Assembly: GCF_029224025.1 (NCBI RefSeq)
Contig: NZ_CP119392.1
Coordinates: 705,001 to 769,000 of the forward strand
Length of the DNA: 64,000 nucleotides
Origin: Rhodanobacter sp. AS-Z3
GTDB taxonomy: Bacteria > Pseudomonadota > Gammaproteobacteria > Xanthomonadales > Rhodanobacteraceae
Direction: 5' to 3'
Shown: one piece after another, positions 16,531-25,942 of the stretch
How positions within the stretch are numbered: position 1 is the stretch's first letter
Layout: each line of letters starts with the position of its first letter
Position numbers and translations under genes: made by a program
The notes under the pieces: model-generated
What the model was told of the DNA's origin: nothing
The model's database searches: none
The model's input: the letters and a program-made list of their open reading frames with translations, nothing else

Positions 16531-17841
16531 TCATGTGCCTTGCGGAGCGCTGGACCTGGCCGCCGTCTGGCCTATCCGGTGGCCGGCCACGCCGTAGTAC
16601 AGGATGTACAGATAGCACGGCACCATCACGCACAGGAAGGCGAGCTGGAAGTCGATCACCTGCTTCAGATGCACGAAAACCTGCGGAATCAGCGCGCCGC
16701 CGACGATGCCCATGATCAACAACGCGGACGCGGCCTCGGTGTGCTTGCCCAGCCCCTTGATCGCCAGCGGGAAGATTGCCGGCCACATCATCGCGTTGGC
16801 GAAGCCGAGTGCGGCAACAAAGGCGACCGACGCGTAGCCGTGGGTGACGTAGGCGCCGATCGCGAAGGCCACGCCGAGGATCGCCGACACCGCCAGATAG
16901 CGTTGCTGCGAAATGAAGCGCGGGATCACCAGCAGGCCGACGCCGTAGCCCGCCAGCATGCCGAGCATGGTGTACGAGGTGAAGTGCTTGGTCGAGTCCA
17001 GCGGCAAGCCGAAGCCCTGGCCGTAGATGCCGATAGCATCGCCCGCCATCACTTCGACGCCCACGTAAAGAAACAGGCACAGCACGCCCAGCCACATGTG
17101 CGGAAAGCTGAAGATGCTGCGGCCGGAATGGCCGATCGCCTGCTCGTCGTTGGCGCCGGCCGGCTTGATCTCCGGCAGCGACGAGCGCACCACCCAGATC
17201 GCCAGCAGCACCAGCAACGCGGCCATCGCCATGTACGGCCAGTACACGCGCGCAGCAAAACTGTTGAGCAGCAGATCGCGTGCTGCCGCAGTGGGTGCGG
17301 ACTTCACCTGCTGGTCGAGTGTGTCGATGCCGTTCAACACCAGCGCCCCAAACACGAACGGCGCCAGCGCGCCGGCCACCTTGTTGCAGATGCCCATGAA
17401 GGCAATCCGCTGTGCGGCGCTGTCGATCGGTCCAAGAATGCTGATGTACGGATTGGACGCCGTCTGCAGCAACGACAAACCCGCGCCGATCACGAACAGG
17501 CCGACCAACGCGCCGTGATAGATGCGGATGTTGATGAACTCGCCGAACAGCACCGCACCGATCGCCATCACGAACAAGCCGAGCGCCATGCCTTTCTTCA
17601 TGCCTGTACGCCGCAGCACCATGGAAGAGGGCAGGGCGAGGCAGAAGTACGACAGATAGAACGCCACTGGAATCAGGAAGGCGCTGACGTCGTCGAGGTT
17701 GAAGGCCAGCTTCACGAAGATCGTCAGCGGGCCGTTGAGCCAGGTGACAAATCCGAAAATGAAGAACAGCACGCCGATGATCAACATCGGGCCGAGATAC
17801 GAAGTGTGCTGGGACGGCGTGGCCGTCTGCGTCGTTGCCAT
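16531..17841 (-). CDS. nagP: Sugar MFS transporter, NagP-like
   Basis: A 436-residue MFS permease of the fucose/glucose-galactose (FGHS) group with about twelve membrane helices. Typical segments are FFIFGFVTWLNGPL in TM1, GAGLSLLQTASNPYI in TM4/5 and a central loop before the C-terminal bundle. The ATG at 17841 has GGGGGA about 6 bases upstream; a frame 30 codons longer lacks a ribosome site. NagP in Xanthomonadales and Shewanella imports GlcNAc across the inner membrane. The gene is transcribed toward nagR and divergent from glk. Confidence 0.88.
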   Translation of the reverse strand: MATTQTATPSQHTSYLGPMLIIGVLFFIFGFVTWLNGPLTIFVKLAFNLDDVSAFLIPVAFYLSYFCLALPSSMVLRRTGMKKGMALGLFVMAIGAVLFGEFINIRIYHGALVGLFVIGAGLSLLQTASNPYISILGPIDSAAQRIAFMGICNKVAGALAPFVFGALVLNGIDTLDQQVKSAPTAAARDLLLNSFAARVYWPYMAMAALLVLLAIWVVRSSLPEIKPAGANDEQAIGHSGRSIFSFPHMWLGVLCLFLYVGVEVMAGDAIGIYGQGFGLPLDSTKHFTSYTMLGMLAGYGVGLLVIPRFISQQRYLAVSAILGVAFAIGAYVTHGYASVAFVAALGFANAMMWPAIFPLAIKGLGKHTEAASALLIMGIVGGALIPQVFVHLKQVIDFQLAFLCVMVPCYLYILYYGVAGHRIGQTAARSSAPQGT

Positions 17842-17917
17842 GGAATCCCCCGGAGTTGCCGCGCCTGCCGGTCGGGTGACCGGGACAGGCTGGAATGTCT
17901 CTTTATTCGCGGAAAAG

Positions 17918-17930
17918 TGCAACGTTGTCA
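17918..17930. promoter_or_regulatory. LacI/NagR-type operator half-degenerate copy, nagP side
   Basis: TGCAACGTTGTCA has the palindromic core CAACGTTG (17920-17927) and one good flank (TCA). It differs from the perfect copy at 18158 only in its left arm. It is about 77 bases upstream of the nagP ATG. Operator function is inferred from the LacI-type CG-centred symmetry. Confidence 0.55.
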
Positions 17931-18157
17931 ATCATGGCCGCAAACCGGTGTCTGTTGTTGCGCCCCGCAGCGGACTTTCAGACGGCCAAAAAGACGACCT
18001 ATGCGGCGGTGCGTCACCAGGTAGTCGGAAACGATAAGCGCACGGATATGGTGCATTTCAAGCCTTCAAGCGCCCATCTCGACTCAGCCTCAGGAGTGTC
18101 ACGACAGCTTTTGTGCGCTGCCGCAGTGACCGCAGAAAGTTTCGTGAACTGTCCTGT

Positions 18158-18171
18158 TGACAACGTTGTCA
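18158..18171. promoter_or_regulatory. LacI/NagR-type perfect palindromic operator, glk side
   Basis: TGACAACGTTGTCA is a perfect 14-base palindrome centred on CG, the symmetry expected for LacI-family repressors. It lies about 88 bases upstream of the GTG start of the kinase gene and shares its core with the copy at 17918. Confidence 0.68.
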
Positions 18172-18259
18172 TTTTGACAGCAGACTCGGCCCCACTCAGG
18201 CCAGACCGCGTGCGGCAGCACGTCAGAGTCGCCAACGGGCCAGACACGGGAGAGGTGAA

Positions 18260-19369
18260 GTGGGGGAACGCGCCAACCAGCGCCAGGCATCTGCGGCAAC
18301 GACTGCGTCGCTGATGACGGGTTTGTCGTCGCACGGTCTCGGCCAACTTGGCCAGGATTCGGTACGACCCTTGCTGGCCGCCGATGTCGGCGGCACACAT
18401 GCGCGCATCGGTCTGGTGACCGCAGCGAAGGACGGGCAGTCGGTCAACGTGCTGCACTACCACCGTTACAGCTGCGCTGACTGGTCCGGCCTTCCGGCCA
18501 TGCTCAAGGATTTTGTCGAACAGCTTGCCGGCACGCCGCACGCTGGCATGCGTGTACAGCTGCGCGAATGCGCGGTCGCGTGTGCCGGCTATGTGGTGGA
18601 CGATGCCATCGTCAATCAGAACCTGCCGTGGTCAGTGTCCATCGCCGAGATTCGCGCCGCGCTCGATATCCGCCAGGTGGCGGTGATCAACGACTTTGAA
18701 GCGGTGGCCTATGCCACCCAGCTCATTGCTGCCAACGACGCGCGCTCGATCATCGAAAGCAGCCAGCCGGCGTCGCGCGGGCCGGTATTGGTGATGGGTC
18801 CGGGTACCGGCCTGGGTTCGGCGGTGCTATTGCCGGGCAGTTCCCGCGCGCAGGTACTGGCTACCGAGGCGGGGCAGATTTCACTGGCGCCGGGTAGCGA
18901 GCGCGAGATCGAGATCTTGCGCCTGTTCCGCCGCGAGCGCTCGCATGTGTCGTTCGAAGATGCCCTGTCCGGCCCCGGCCTGCTCAAGCTTTACGGCGCG
19001 CTGTGCGAGTTGCGTGGTTGCGCGGCACGGCAGCTCACCCCGGCCGAAGTCACCGGCGCGGCACTGGCTGGCAACGACGCGGCTGCCGTCGAGGCGCTGG
19101 AAATTTTCTGCGGTCTGCTGGGCAGCTTCGTCGGCGACCTGGTGCTGCTGTATGGCGCGCGCTTGGTCTATCTGGCCGGCGGCATCCTGCCGCAAATCCA
19201 GCCGTTCCTGCTGACCAGCAGTTTTTCCGAACGCTACTTCAACAAGGGCGTGATGCGCGCCTGGTTGCAACAGGTTCCGGTTCGATTGATCGAGCACGGC
19301 CAGCTTGGCGTCATTGGTGCCGCAGGCTGGTTTCTGGACGAACAGCGCGACAGGGGGCAGGAAGCATGA
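18260..19369 (+). CDS. glk: Glucokinase family sugar kinase
   Basis: A 369-residue kinase of the Glk (not ROK) family. The phosphate-1 motif is LLAADVGGTHARIGLV, the phosphate-2 region has VMGPGTGLGSAVLL, and the later adenosine/connect segments include LLYGARLVYLAGGI. The GTG start at 18260 is chosen because GGGAGAGG lies 4-5 bases upstream; an ATG 18 codons later has no ribosome site. Within this locus it probably phosphorylates glucose or GlcNAc entering through the MFS permease. The preceding perfect palindrome suggests control by the LacI-type repressor. Confidence 0.85.
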   Translation: MGERANQRQASAATTASLMTGLSSHGLGQLGQDSVRPLLAADVGGTHARIGLVTAAKDGQSVNVLHYHRYSCADWSGLPAMLKDFVEQLAGTPHAGMRVQLRECAVACAGYVVDDAIVNQNLPWSVSIAEIRAALDIRQVAVINDFEAVAYATQLIAANDARSIIESSQPASRGPVLVMGPGTGLGSAVLLPGSSRAQVLATEAGQISLAPGSEREIEILRLFRRERSHVSFEDALSGPGLLKLYGALCELRGCAARQLTPAEVTGAALAGNDAAAVEALEIFCGLLGSFVGDLVLLYGARLVYLAGGILPQIQPFLLTSSFSERYFNKGVMRAWLQQVPVRLIEHGQLGVIGAAGWFLDEQRDRGQEA

Positions 19370-19500
19370 CATGAGCCCGATCCAGCACCACGGCACCAAG
19401 CGAACTGCGGCACCCAACGTCTTATCCACCTGATCAAAACCAGCCATGACCGTCACTACGCCGGTCCTGATTCGAGCCAGCCTCTGAGGGGAGGAACACC

Positions 19501-22206
19501 ATGAATTACCGCAAGACACTACTCGCCGTAAGCATCATTTCCAGCTTGTGCGTATCCAGTGCGATCTATGCGCAGGACAGCACGGACACCAGTTCGACCC
19601 AGCAGCAGAAGAAGGCTCGCGCTGATGACGTAAAGAATCTCAGCACCGTCGTCGTCACCGGTATTCGCGGCGCGGTGGAAAAAGCGCTGGACATCAAGCG
19701 CGACGCCAACTCCAACCTCGAAGTGGTCACCGCCGAGGATGTCGGCAAGCTGCCGGCGCACAACGTCGCCGATACGCTGCAGCGGCTGCCGGGCGTGAAT
19801 ATCAGTTCCGCCAGCGCCGATGAAGGCGGCTTCGATGAAGCCGACCGCGTCAGCTTGCGTGGTACCAGCCCCAGCCTGACCCAGACCACCATCGACGGCC
19901 ATGCGGTCGGTTCGGCCGACTGGTTCGTGCTCAGCCAGGGCAGCAACATGGGACGCAGCGTGAGCTACACCTTGCTGCCGTCCGAACTGGTCAGCCGCGT
20001 GGAAGTGCACAAGTCGTCCGAAGCCCGCCTGATGGACGGCGGCACCACCGGCAGCGTCGACATCATCACGCGCAAGCCGCTGGACTTCACCAAGCAGTTC
20101 ACCACCAATCTGACGGTGGGCGGCGTGCATTCAAGCACGGCCGGCAAGACGGACCCGCAGCTTTCGGGGCTGTTCAACTACAAGAATGCCGACAGCACGT
20201 TCGGCGTGATGGTGCAGTTGTTCAAGCAGAAGCGCAGCCTGCAGCGCGAAGCGCAGGAGCTTCCGGCCGGCTTCACCACGATTGCCCCGGGTTCGGCGCT
20301 GGCCACCAGCAACCCGGATTTGTCCGGCGTGCGCGTGCCCAGCTTGCTGGGCTCCACCTTGTTCACCCAGGTGCGTGACCGCAAGGGCGGCCTGCTCGAC
20401 GTTCAGTTCAAGCCCGCGGACAACCTCACGCTGGACTTCAACGCGTTTCGCTCGGACATGTCGGCGAACAACTACAACCGCAACTTCATGTTGTGGGGCG
20501 GCAATTTTGCCACCACGCAGGCGCCGCAACCCGGCTACGTGGTGAAGAACAACGTGCTGACCGACGCCACCTATGCCGGCGTGCCCGGCACCAATTACAT
20601 CGTGTACGACATGATCAGCCGCGATGCCACCTCGAAGGCGTCGTATTACACCCTCGATGCCGACTGGCAGGCTTCGGAAAACATCGAAGGCAAGTTCCAG
20701 GTTGGCACCACCAAGGGCACCGGTGAGACCTCCGCGCAGTACATCGCCGAAGTCACCGCGGCCAATGGCGGCGGCGCCAGCTGGAGCACGCACGGCATCA
20801 GTGCGCCGGTGGACTGGACCGTGGGCGGCGACATCAGCCCGGCCGGCGTGACCGGCTTTGGCACCTGGGGTAACCAGCAGGTCAAGGCGATCGACAAGGA
20901 AAAATGGGGCACGGCTGACTTCACCCAGTACTTCAACAGCGGTGTACTGACCTCGTTCAACTATGGCGTGCGATTCGCCAAGCATGACCGTGAAGTGCAG
21001 TCGCCGGAAGGCGCCAGCCCGGGCAACATCTGGCCGGCACTGCAGGGCGCTGCCACCGGCAATTACCCGAGCAATTTTGCGGCGGGCATCGGCGGCAGCT
21101 TTCCGACCAACATCTGGTACTTCACCCCGGGTGCGTTGAAGAGCGCGATCACGGCCAATTCCACCTGGTTGTCGAACAACGATGGCCCCACCGGCCGCCA
21201 CAACTACGGCGCCGAGTACTCCGTCGACGAAAGGAATATGGCCGCCTATTTCCAGGCCAATTTCCAGGGCGATAACTGGAGCGGCAACGTTGGCCTGCGC
21301 TATGTCAACATCAAGCAGGACATCAACACCTACTTCGCCGTGGCCGCGCCGGTGGTACCTGATGTGTCGAGCCTGTTCGGTGCATGGACGCGCGTGAATA
21401 CCAAGAACAACTACAGTCGCGCACTGCCGAGTGCGAACCTGAAGTTCAACCTCGCCAGCAACGTGCTGTTCCGCTTCGCCGCGTCACAGACCCAGACCTT
21501 GCCTGACTACTCGGCACTGGGCGCGTCGTCATGGGGTTCGGATCTGAGCAAGACCGGCGGTGGCGGCAACACGCATCTGAAGCCGGTGTTGTCCACCAAC
21601 TTCGACGCCGGCATCGAGTGGTACTTCATGCCGCGCGGCCTGTTGGCGGCGACCGCGTACTCGATGAACATGAAGAACTATGTTGCCTACGGCATCCAGA
21701 CCCAGATGTTGTTCAGCGAACTGACCCATCAGCTGGAGCCGTATCAGGTGTCCATGCCGGTCAACGCCGATGCGAAGGTGTCGGGCGTGGAATTGGCCTA
21801 TAACCAGCCGATTGGTGACAATTTCGGTGTCGATGCCAACTACACCTATGCCGATGGTTCCTCGGCCTTCACCTGGTCCGACGGCAGCAATCACTTGCTG
21901 GGTACCTCGAAGAACACCTACAACGTGGGTGCCTACTTCGAAAGCGACAAGTTCGGTGCGCGGGTGAGCTACACCGCCCGCTCGTCGTTCCTGATCGGCC
22001 TGTCCGGCGCCAGCCCGTACTACCAGGACAAGTTCGGCACGCTGTCGGCCTCGTTGAGCTACAAGGCCACTGACTGGCTGAGCTTCAGCCTGGACGCGAT
22101 GAACCTCAACAACCCGACCTACAAGTACTACGAGACGGTGAACATTCCGCACGCGTTCTACGAGAACGGCCGCCAGTACTACTTGAACGCGCACCTCTCA
22201 TTCTGA
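19501..22206 (+). CDS. TonB-dependent outer-membrane receptor (chitooligosaccharide-type)
   Basis: A 901-residue receptor. The signal peptide is residues 1-24 (cut after IYA), a short TonB box STVVVTG follows at about 48-54, then the plug domain (EVVTAEDVGKLPAHNVADTL, RVSLRGTSPSLTQTTIDG) and a large C-terminal beta-barrel ending YYLNAHLSF. A very strong GGGGAGGA ribosome site precedes the ATG. The DIKRDA...VVTAEDVGKLP type of plug is typical of Xanthomonadales carbohydrate receptors. Adjacent to kinase, permease and GH20 genes, it most likely takes up chitin oligosaccharides. A terminator hairpin follows. Confidence 0.9.
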   Translation: MNYRKTLLAVSIISSLCVSSAIYAQDSTDTSSTQQQKKARADDVKNLSTVVVTGIRGAVEKALDIKRDANSNLEVVTAEDVGKLPAHNVADTLQRLPGVNISSASADEGGFDEADRVSLRGTSPSLTQTTIDGHAVGSADWFVLSQGSNMGRSVSYTLLPSELVSRVEVHKSSEARLMDGGTTGSVDIITRKPLDFTKQFTTNLTVGGVHSSTAGKTDPQLSGLFNYKNADSTFGVMVQLFKQKRSLQREAQELPAGFTTIAPGSALATSNPDLSGVRVPSLLGSTLFTQVRDRKGGLLDVQFKPADNLTLDFNAFRSDMSANNYNRNFMLWGGNFATTQAPQPGYVVKNNVLTDATYAGVPGTNYIVYDMISRDATSKASYYTLDADWQASENIEGKFQVGTTKGTGETSAQYIAEVTAANGGGASWSTHGISAPVDWTVGGDISPAGVTGFGTWGNQQVKAIDKEKWGTADFTQYFNSGVLTSFNYGVRFAKHDREVQSPEGASPGNIWPALQGAATGNYPSNFAAGIGGSFPTNIWYFTPGALKSAITANSTWLSNNDGPTGRHNYGAEYSVDERNMAAYFQANFQGDNWSGNVGLRYVNIKQDINTYFAVAAPVVPDVSSLFGAWTRVNTKNNYSRALPSANLKFNLASNVLFRFAASQTQTLPDYSALGASSWGSDLSKTGGGGNTHLKPVLSTNFDAGIEWYFMPRGLLAATAYSMNMKNYVAYGIQTQMLFSELTHQLEPYQVSMPVNADAKVSGVELAYNQPIGDNFGVDANYTYADGSSAFTWSDGSNHLLGTSKNTYNVGAYFESDKFGARVSYTARSSFLIGLSGASPYYQDKFGTLSASLSYKATDWLSFSLDAMNLNNPTYKYYETVNIPHAFYENGRQYYLNAHLSF

Positions 22207-22222
22207 TTGCTGCAAATACATG

Positions 22223-22242
22223 GCAGGCCAGGGATGGCCTGC
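22223..22242. other. Short hairpin after TonB receptor gene
   Basis: GCAGGCC and GGCCTGC pair perfectly (7 bp) around the loop AGGGAT, 17 bases after the receptor stop. It stands just before a stronger terminator and may protect the mRNA 3' end. Confidence 0.45.
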
Positions 22243-22253
22243 ACTCCCCCAAG

Positions 22254-22289
22254 CGGGCCCGGCGTTGTTTTGCGGGTCCGTCTTTTTAT
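22254..22289 (+). terminator. Rho-independent terminator after TonB receptor gene
   Basis: An 8-bp stem, CGGGCCCG (22254-22261) with CGGGTCCG (22273-22280, one G-T wobble), is followed by TCTTTTTAT. This should end most receptor transcripts and separate them from the hexosaminidase gene, allowing different expression levels. Confidence 0.7.
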
Positions 22290-22340
22290 CCGGGGTGGCC
22301 ACGACGATGGCATGCTGGACCGACCGACCAGGAGAGCTCC

Positions 22341-24656
22341 ATGAACCGCCGTAGTGTTTCGTTCCGAAGCCGTTTCTTGCTGGTTTTCGTCGTCTTGCTA
22401 CCCGTGCCAGCGCTATGCGCAACGGGGCCGACGACGCCCTCGTTGATTCCGTTGCCCGCGCAGTTCCAGTCGCAGCAGGGCAGTTTTACCGTGGATGCGC
22501 ACAGCGCCATCGTGCTGGCCGACCACGACGCGTCAACCCGAAGCACCGCGAACTATCTGATTGATCTGCTGGCGCGCACGCGCGGCCTGCAGCTGCGTAT
22601 TTCCAACGCCGAGCAAAGCAAGCGCGCCATCACTTTGCAGCGCGACCCGCAAGCGCCGGTAGCGCAGGCCGGTGGTTACGCGCTTGACGTTACGGCGCAA
22701 GGCATCCGCATCACCGCACGTGACGATGCCGGCTTGTTCCACGGCGCGACCAGCTTGTTCCAGTTGCTGACGCCGGATGCGAAAAGGGGCGCGGTCGACG
22801 TGCCTGCGCTGAGCATTCGCGACTGGCCGCGCTTCGCCTGGCGCGGCTTGATGCTGGATTCTGCGCGTCACTTTCAGAGCGTGGCCGAGATCAAGAACGT
22901 GCTCGACCAGATGGCCCAGCACAAGCTCAACACCTTCCACTGGCATCTCACCGATGACCAGGGATGGCGGATCGAGATCAAGCGCTATCCCGAGCTCACC
23001 CGCATCGGCGCATGGCGTACGGCGACGGACGCCGGTCAGGCCGGCGAGCCGAAGCGTTATGGCGGTTTCTACACCCAGGCGCAGATTCGCGCGGTGGTGG
23101 CGTACGCCGCCGCGCGCTTCATCACGGTGGTGCCGGAGCTGGACATGCCCGGCCATGCGCAAGCGGCAGTGGCGGCTTACCCGCAGCTGGGCGTCACTGG
23201 CCAGCGACCCCAGGTGTCGGTGGATTGGGGTGTCAATCCGTATCTGTACAACGTTGACGATGCCACGTTTACCTTCATCGACAACGTGCTCGACGAAGTG
23301 ATGGCGTTGTTCCCGTCGACATACATCCATGTCGGTGGCGACGAGGCGATCAAGGATCAGTGGCAGGCCTCGCCCGCGGTGCAGGCGAAGATGCGCGCGC
23401 TGGGCATGACCAGCGAAGACGCGCTGCAAGGATGGTTCATCGACCGCATCGGCCAGTACCTCGACCAGCACGGCCGCAAGCTGATCGGCTGGGATGAAAT
23501 CCTCGAAGGCGACCACTTGCCGGCCGACGCGACGGTCATGTCCTGGCGCGGCACTGACGGTGCGATCAAGGCCGCGATGCTGGGTCATGACGTGGTGCTG
23601 TCGCCGGCGCCGGGTCTGTACTTCGACAATGTGCAAGGCGGGCTAGCCGATGAATATGCCGGCCGGCTGGGTGTGCAATCGCTGAAGGAAGTGTACGGAT
23701 TCCAGGCCGTGCCAGGCGTGCTGAGTTCAAGCCAGGCGGCGCACGTGCTGGGCTTGCAGGCCAACATCTGGACCGAGCACATTCCCACCGCAGCGCACGT
23801 TGAACACGCGGCGTTCCCGCGGGTGGCGGCGCTCAGCGAAGTGGCGTGGTCGCCGGCTGCCCGCATCAACTGGTCGAGCTTTCTGGCCCGTTTGCCGGCC
23901 CAGTTCGAGCGCTATCGCGCACAGCACATCAAGGTGGCCGACAGTGCCTATGCCGTAGACATAGACGCCGACCGCAACCTCGCCCTGGCCACCGGAAAAA
24001 CCACCGTGACGCTGGCGAATCAGGTCGGTGTGGAGGCGATCCACTACACCCTGGATGGCAGCGCCCCGACCACCACGTCGGCGCGTTACCAGACTCCGTT
24101 CAATGTGGATTTGCCGGTTACCGTGCGTGCCGCCACCTTCGCTGTCGACGGCTCGCAACTGGCCACCGCGCGCGAACGCGTGCTGGATCGCGCAGCCCTG
24201 CTCAGTCTGCCCGGCAACGCCTTGCCCAACTGCCCGGGCAGCGACTTCCGCCTGCGCCTGCAGCCCACGCCGGATGCGCAGAGCACGCAGCCGGTGTATG
24301 CGGTGAACGTATTCGACAGCTGCCAGCAAACGCCTTCGCTGTGGATGGATGGCGTGGCTTCGCTTCAGGTGAATGCGGTGCGCCTGCCACGCAACTTCGC
24401 GCTGGCACATGAGCAGAAGCTGGTGGTTTCACGCCCGCATGCCACGCCGTTCGGCGAGCTGGTGGTGCACCTGGATAGCTGCGCCGGCCCGTCCGTTGCC
24501 AGCATCCCTTTGCCTGACCCGGCGCACAGCGCAACTGACTTCAGCTTGCAGGCGGCGCTGCCAGCGCAATCCGGTGAACACCGCTTGTGCCTGATCTATA
24601 CGGCGCCGATCGATGGACCGCTGTATGCGATCGGCGCGGTGGTGTTGACGCCATGA
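22341..24656 (+). CDS. Beta-N-acetylhexosaminidase, GH20, exported
   Basis: A 771-residue glycoside hydrolase family 20 enzyme. A signal peptide (to about residue 27, VPALCA) precedes the N-terminal alpha/beta domain, then the catalytic barrel with FHWHLTDDQGWRIEIKRYP and the catalytic pair Asp334-Glu335 in HVGGDEA. After about residue 520 come a chitobiase-like beta-domain (VEAIHYTLDGSAPTTTSA) and a further C-terminal beta-sandwich. It releases GlcNAc from chitobiose or glycoprotein ends in the periplasm or outside. GGAGAG precedes the ATG. The NagX-type gene follows 13 bases downstream, so the two are co-transcribed. Confidence 0.92.
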   Translation: MNRRSVSFRSRFLLVFVVLLPVPALCATGPTTPSLIPLPAQFQSQQGSFTVDAHSAIVLADHDASTRSTANYLIDLLARTRGLQLRISNAEQSKRAITLQRDPQAPVAQAGGYALDVTAQGIRITARDDAGLFHGATSLFQLLTPDAKRGAVDVPALSIRDWPRFAWRGLMLDSARHFQSVAEIKNVLDQMAQHKLNTFHWHLTDDQGWRIEIKRYPELTRIGAWRTATDAGQAGEPKRYGGFYTQAQIRAVVAYAAARFITVVPELDMPGHAQAAVAAYPQLGVTGQRPQVSVDWGVNPYLYNVDDATFTFIDNVLDEVMALFPSTYIHVGGDEAIKDQWQASPAVQAKMRALGMTSEDALQGWFIDRIGQYLDQHGRKLIGWDEILEGDHLPADATVMSWRGTDGAIKAAMLGHDVVLSPAPGLYFDNVQGGLADEYAGRLGVQSLKEVYGFQAVPGVLSSSQAAHVLGLQANIWTEHIPTAAHVEHAAFPRVAALSEVAWSPAARINWSSFLARLPAQFERYRAQHIKVADSAYAVDIDADRNLALATGKTTVTLANQVGVEAIHYTLDGSAPTTTSARYQTPFNVDLPVTVRAATFAVDGSQLATARERVLDRAALLSLPGNALPNCPGSDFRLRLQPTPDAQSTQPVYAVNVFDSCQQTPSLWMDGVASLQVNAVRLPRNFALAHEQKLVVSRPHATPFGELVVHLDSCAGPSVASIPLPDPAHSATDFSLQAALPAQSGEHRLCLIYTAPIDGPLYAIGAVVLTP

Positions 24657-24669
24657 GCACGCGCGCCGC

Positions 24670-25728
24670 ATGAAGCGACTGACTTCACTCGACGCGCTGC
24701 GCGGCTGCACCGTGGCGGCGATGCTGCTGGTCAACGATCCCGGCGACTGGAGTCATGTTTACTGGCCGCTGGAACATTCGGCATGGAATGGCTGCACCCC
24801 GACGGATCTGGTTTTTCCGTTCTTCCTGTTTGTGCTGGGCGTGTCGGTGGCGTTGTCGGTGCTGCCGCGGCTGGAGCAGGGCGCCGACCCTGGTGCGCTT
24901 GCCCATGGAGCCATGCTGCGGGCGTTGCGCATCATCGGGCTGGGTGTGCTGATCAACCTGCTGGCGTGGTGGTTGATGCCCGGCGCGCACCTGCGCCTGC
25001 CCGGCGTGCTGCAGCGCATCGGTGTGTGCTTTGCCGGTGTGGCGGTGTTCGCCATCTACACGCAGGCGCGCACGCAGTGGGCGGTGATCGTGGCGATGCT
25101 GTTCGGCTATTGGGGTTTGCTGGTGCTCGGCGGTTCGCTGCAGCCGTGGACCAATCTGGCCAGTCAGGTCGACAGCGCCGTGTTTGGTCGCTTCGTTTAC
25201 ATGATCAATCCGCAGACCGGTCAGGGCCACGACCCCGAAGGCTTGCTGGCCACCTTGCCGGCCTTGGCGGGCAGTTTGCTGGGCCTGCGTGCGGGTTGCT
25301 GGCTGCGCGAGCAACGGCGGCAGCGGTTGTTCGTCGCCGCGTTGCTGTCGCTATTGCTCGGCGTCGTATGGTCGCTGTGGCTGCCGCTGAACAAGAACTT
25401 GTGGACACCCTCCTTCGTGATGTGGACGACGGGTTGGGCCACGCTGGCCTTGTTGCTGTTCCATGTCCTGATCGATCGCCACGGCTGGCCGGCGCCGGGT
25501 CGCCGTTTCGGCTTGAACGCGATTGCCGCCTATGCCGGTTCGGAGTTGCTGCAGATCGTGTTGTCGTCGCTGGGTCAGGATGACTGGTATCACACGCTGT
25601 TCGCCGACTGGATGACACCGCGGTTTGGTGCGTACGTGCCGTCACTGGTTTTTGCGCTGGTCTTTGTCGCCCTGTGGTGGTTGATCGTGTGGGCGATGGA
25701 TCGCCGTGGCTGGTATCTCAAGCTCTAG
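24670..25728 (+). CDS. nagX: NagX-like membrane acyltransferase (DUF5009/HGSNAT family)
   Basis: A 352-residue polytopic membrane protein that starts MKRLTSLDALRGCTVAAMLL, the conserved LDALRG opening of the heparan-alpha-glucosaminide N-acetyltransferase/YeiB-related group. It continues with NDPGDWSHVYWPLEHS and WNGCTPTDLVFPFFLF, where His and Asp are conserved, and has about ten hydrophobic helices. In GlcNAc loci this family is called NagX; its biochemical role is unproven (a sugar acetyl-transfer or transport accessory role has been proposed). It is co-directional with, and 13 bases from, the GH20 gene. Confidence 0.85.
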   Translation: MKRLTSLDALRGCTVAAMLLVNDPGDWSHVYWPLEHSAWNGCTPTDLVFPFFLFVLGVSVALSVLPRLEQGADPGALAHGAMLRALRIIGLGVLINLLAWWLMPGAHLRLPGVLQRIGVCFAGVAVFAIYTQARTQWAVIVAMLFGYWGLLVLGGSLQPWTNLASQVDSAVFGRFVYMINPQTGQGHDPEGLLATLPALAGSLLGLRAGCWLREQRRQRLFVAALLSLLLGVVWSLWLPLNKNLWTPSFVMWTTGWATLALLLFHVLIDRHGWPAPGRRFGLNAIAAYAGSELLQIVLSSLGQDDWYHTLFADWMTPRFGAYVPSLVFALVFVALWWLIVWAMDRRGWYLKL

Positions 25729-25942
25729 TGGCAACGGCTATCGGAACGGTTCGGTGGTCTCCCCACGAGGCCGGTTACCGTGTTCTGCGCCAGCCTGTCG
25801 GTTGCGCTGATGAAACCGGCCGCAGGGTTCACGCAGCTTGTCATGCATGGCGCCAGCGCTCATGGCAGTATTGAGCTTCGGTCGTCATGGCCCAGGGACC
25901 CGAGGGGGGAATCTGGTGGCGGCGTTCAAGCGAAGGACATTC

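Larger units (their letters stand above)
17842..18259. promoter_or_regulatory. Divergent nagP/glk control region (418 bases, no gene)
   Basis: The non-coding region between the divergent nagP-like and glucokinase genes. It contains two copies of a CG-centred CAACGTTG core (see separate entries), placed about 80-90 bases upstream of each start codon. This is what one expects for a LacI-family repressor acting on both directions. Confidence 0.6.

Noticed and set aside
16456..18024. A 522-codon plus-strand frame opposite the nagP-like gene
   Set aside because: Same reason: a GC-rich antisense shadow of a permease, with compositionally odd translation.
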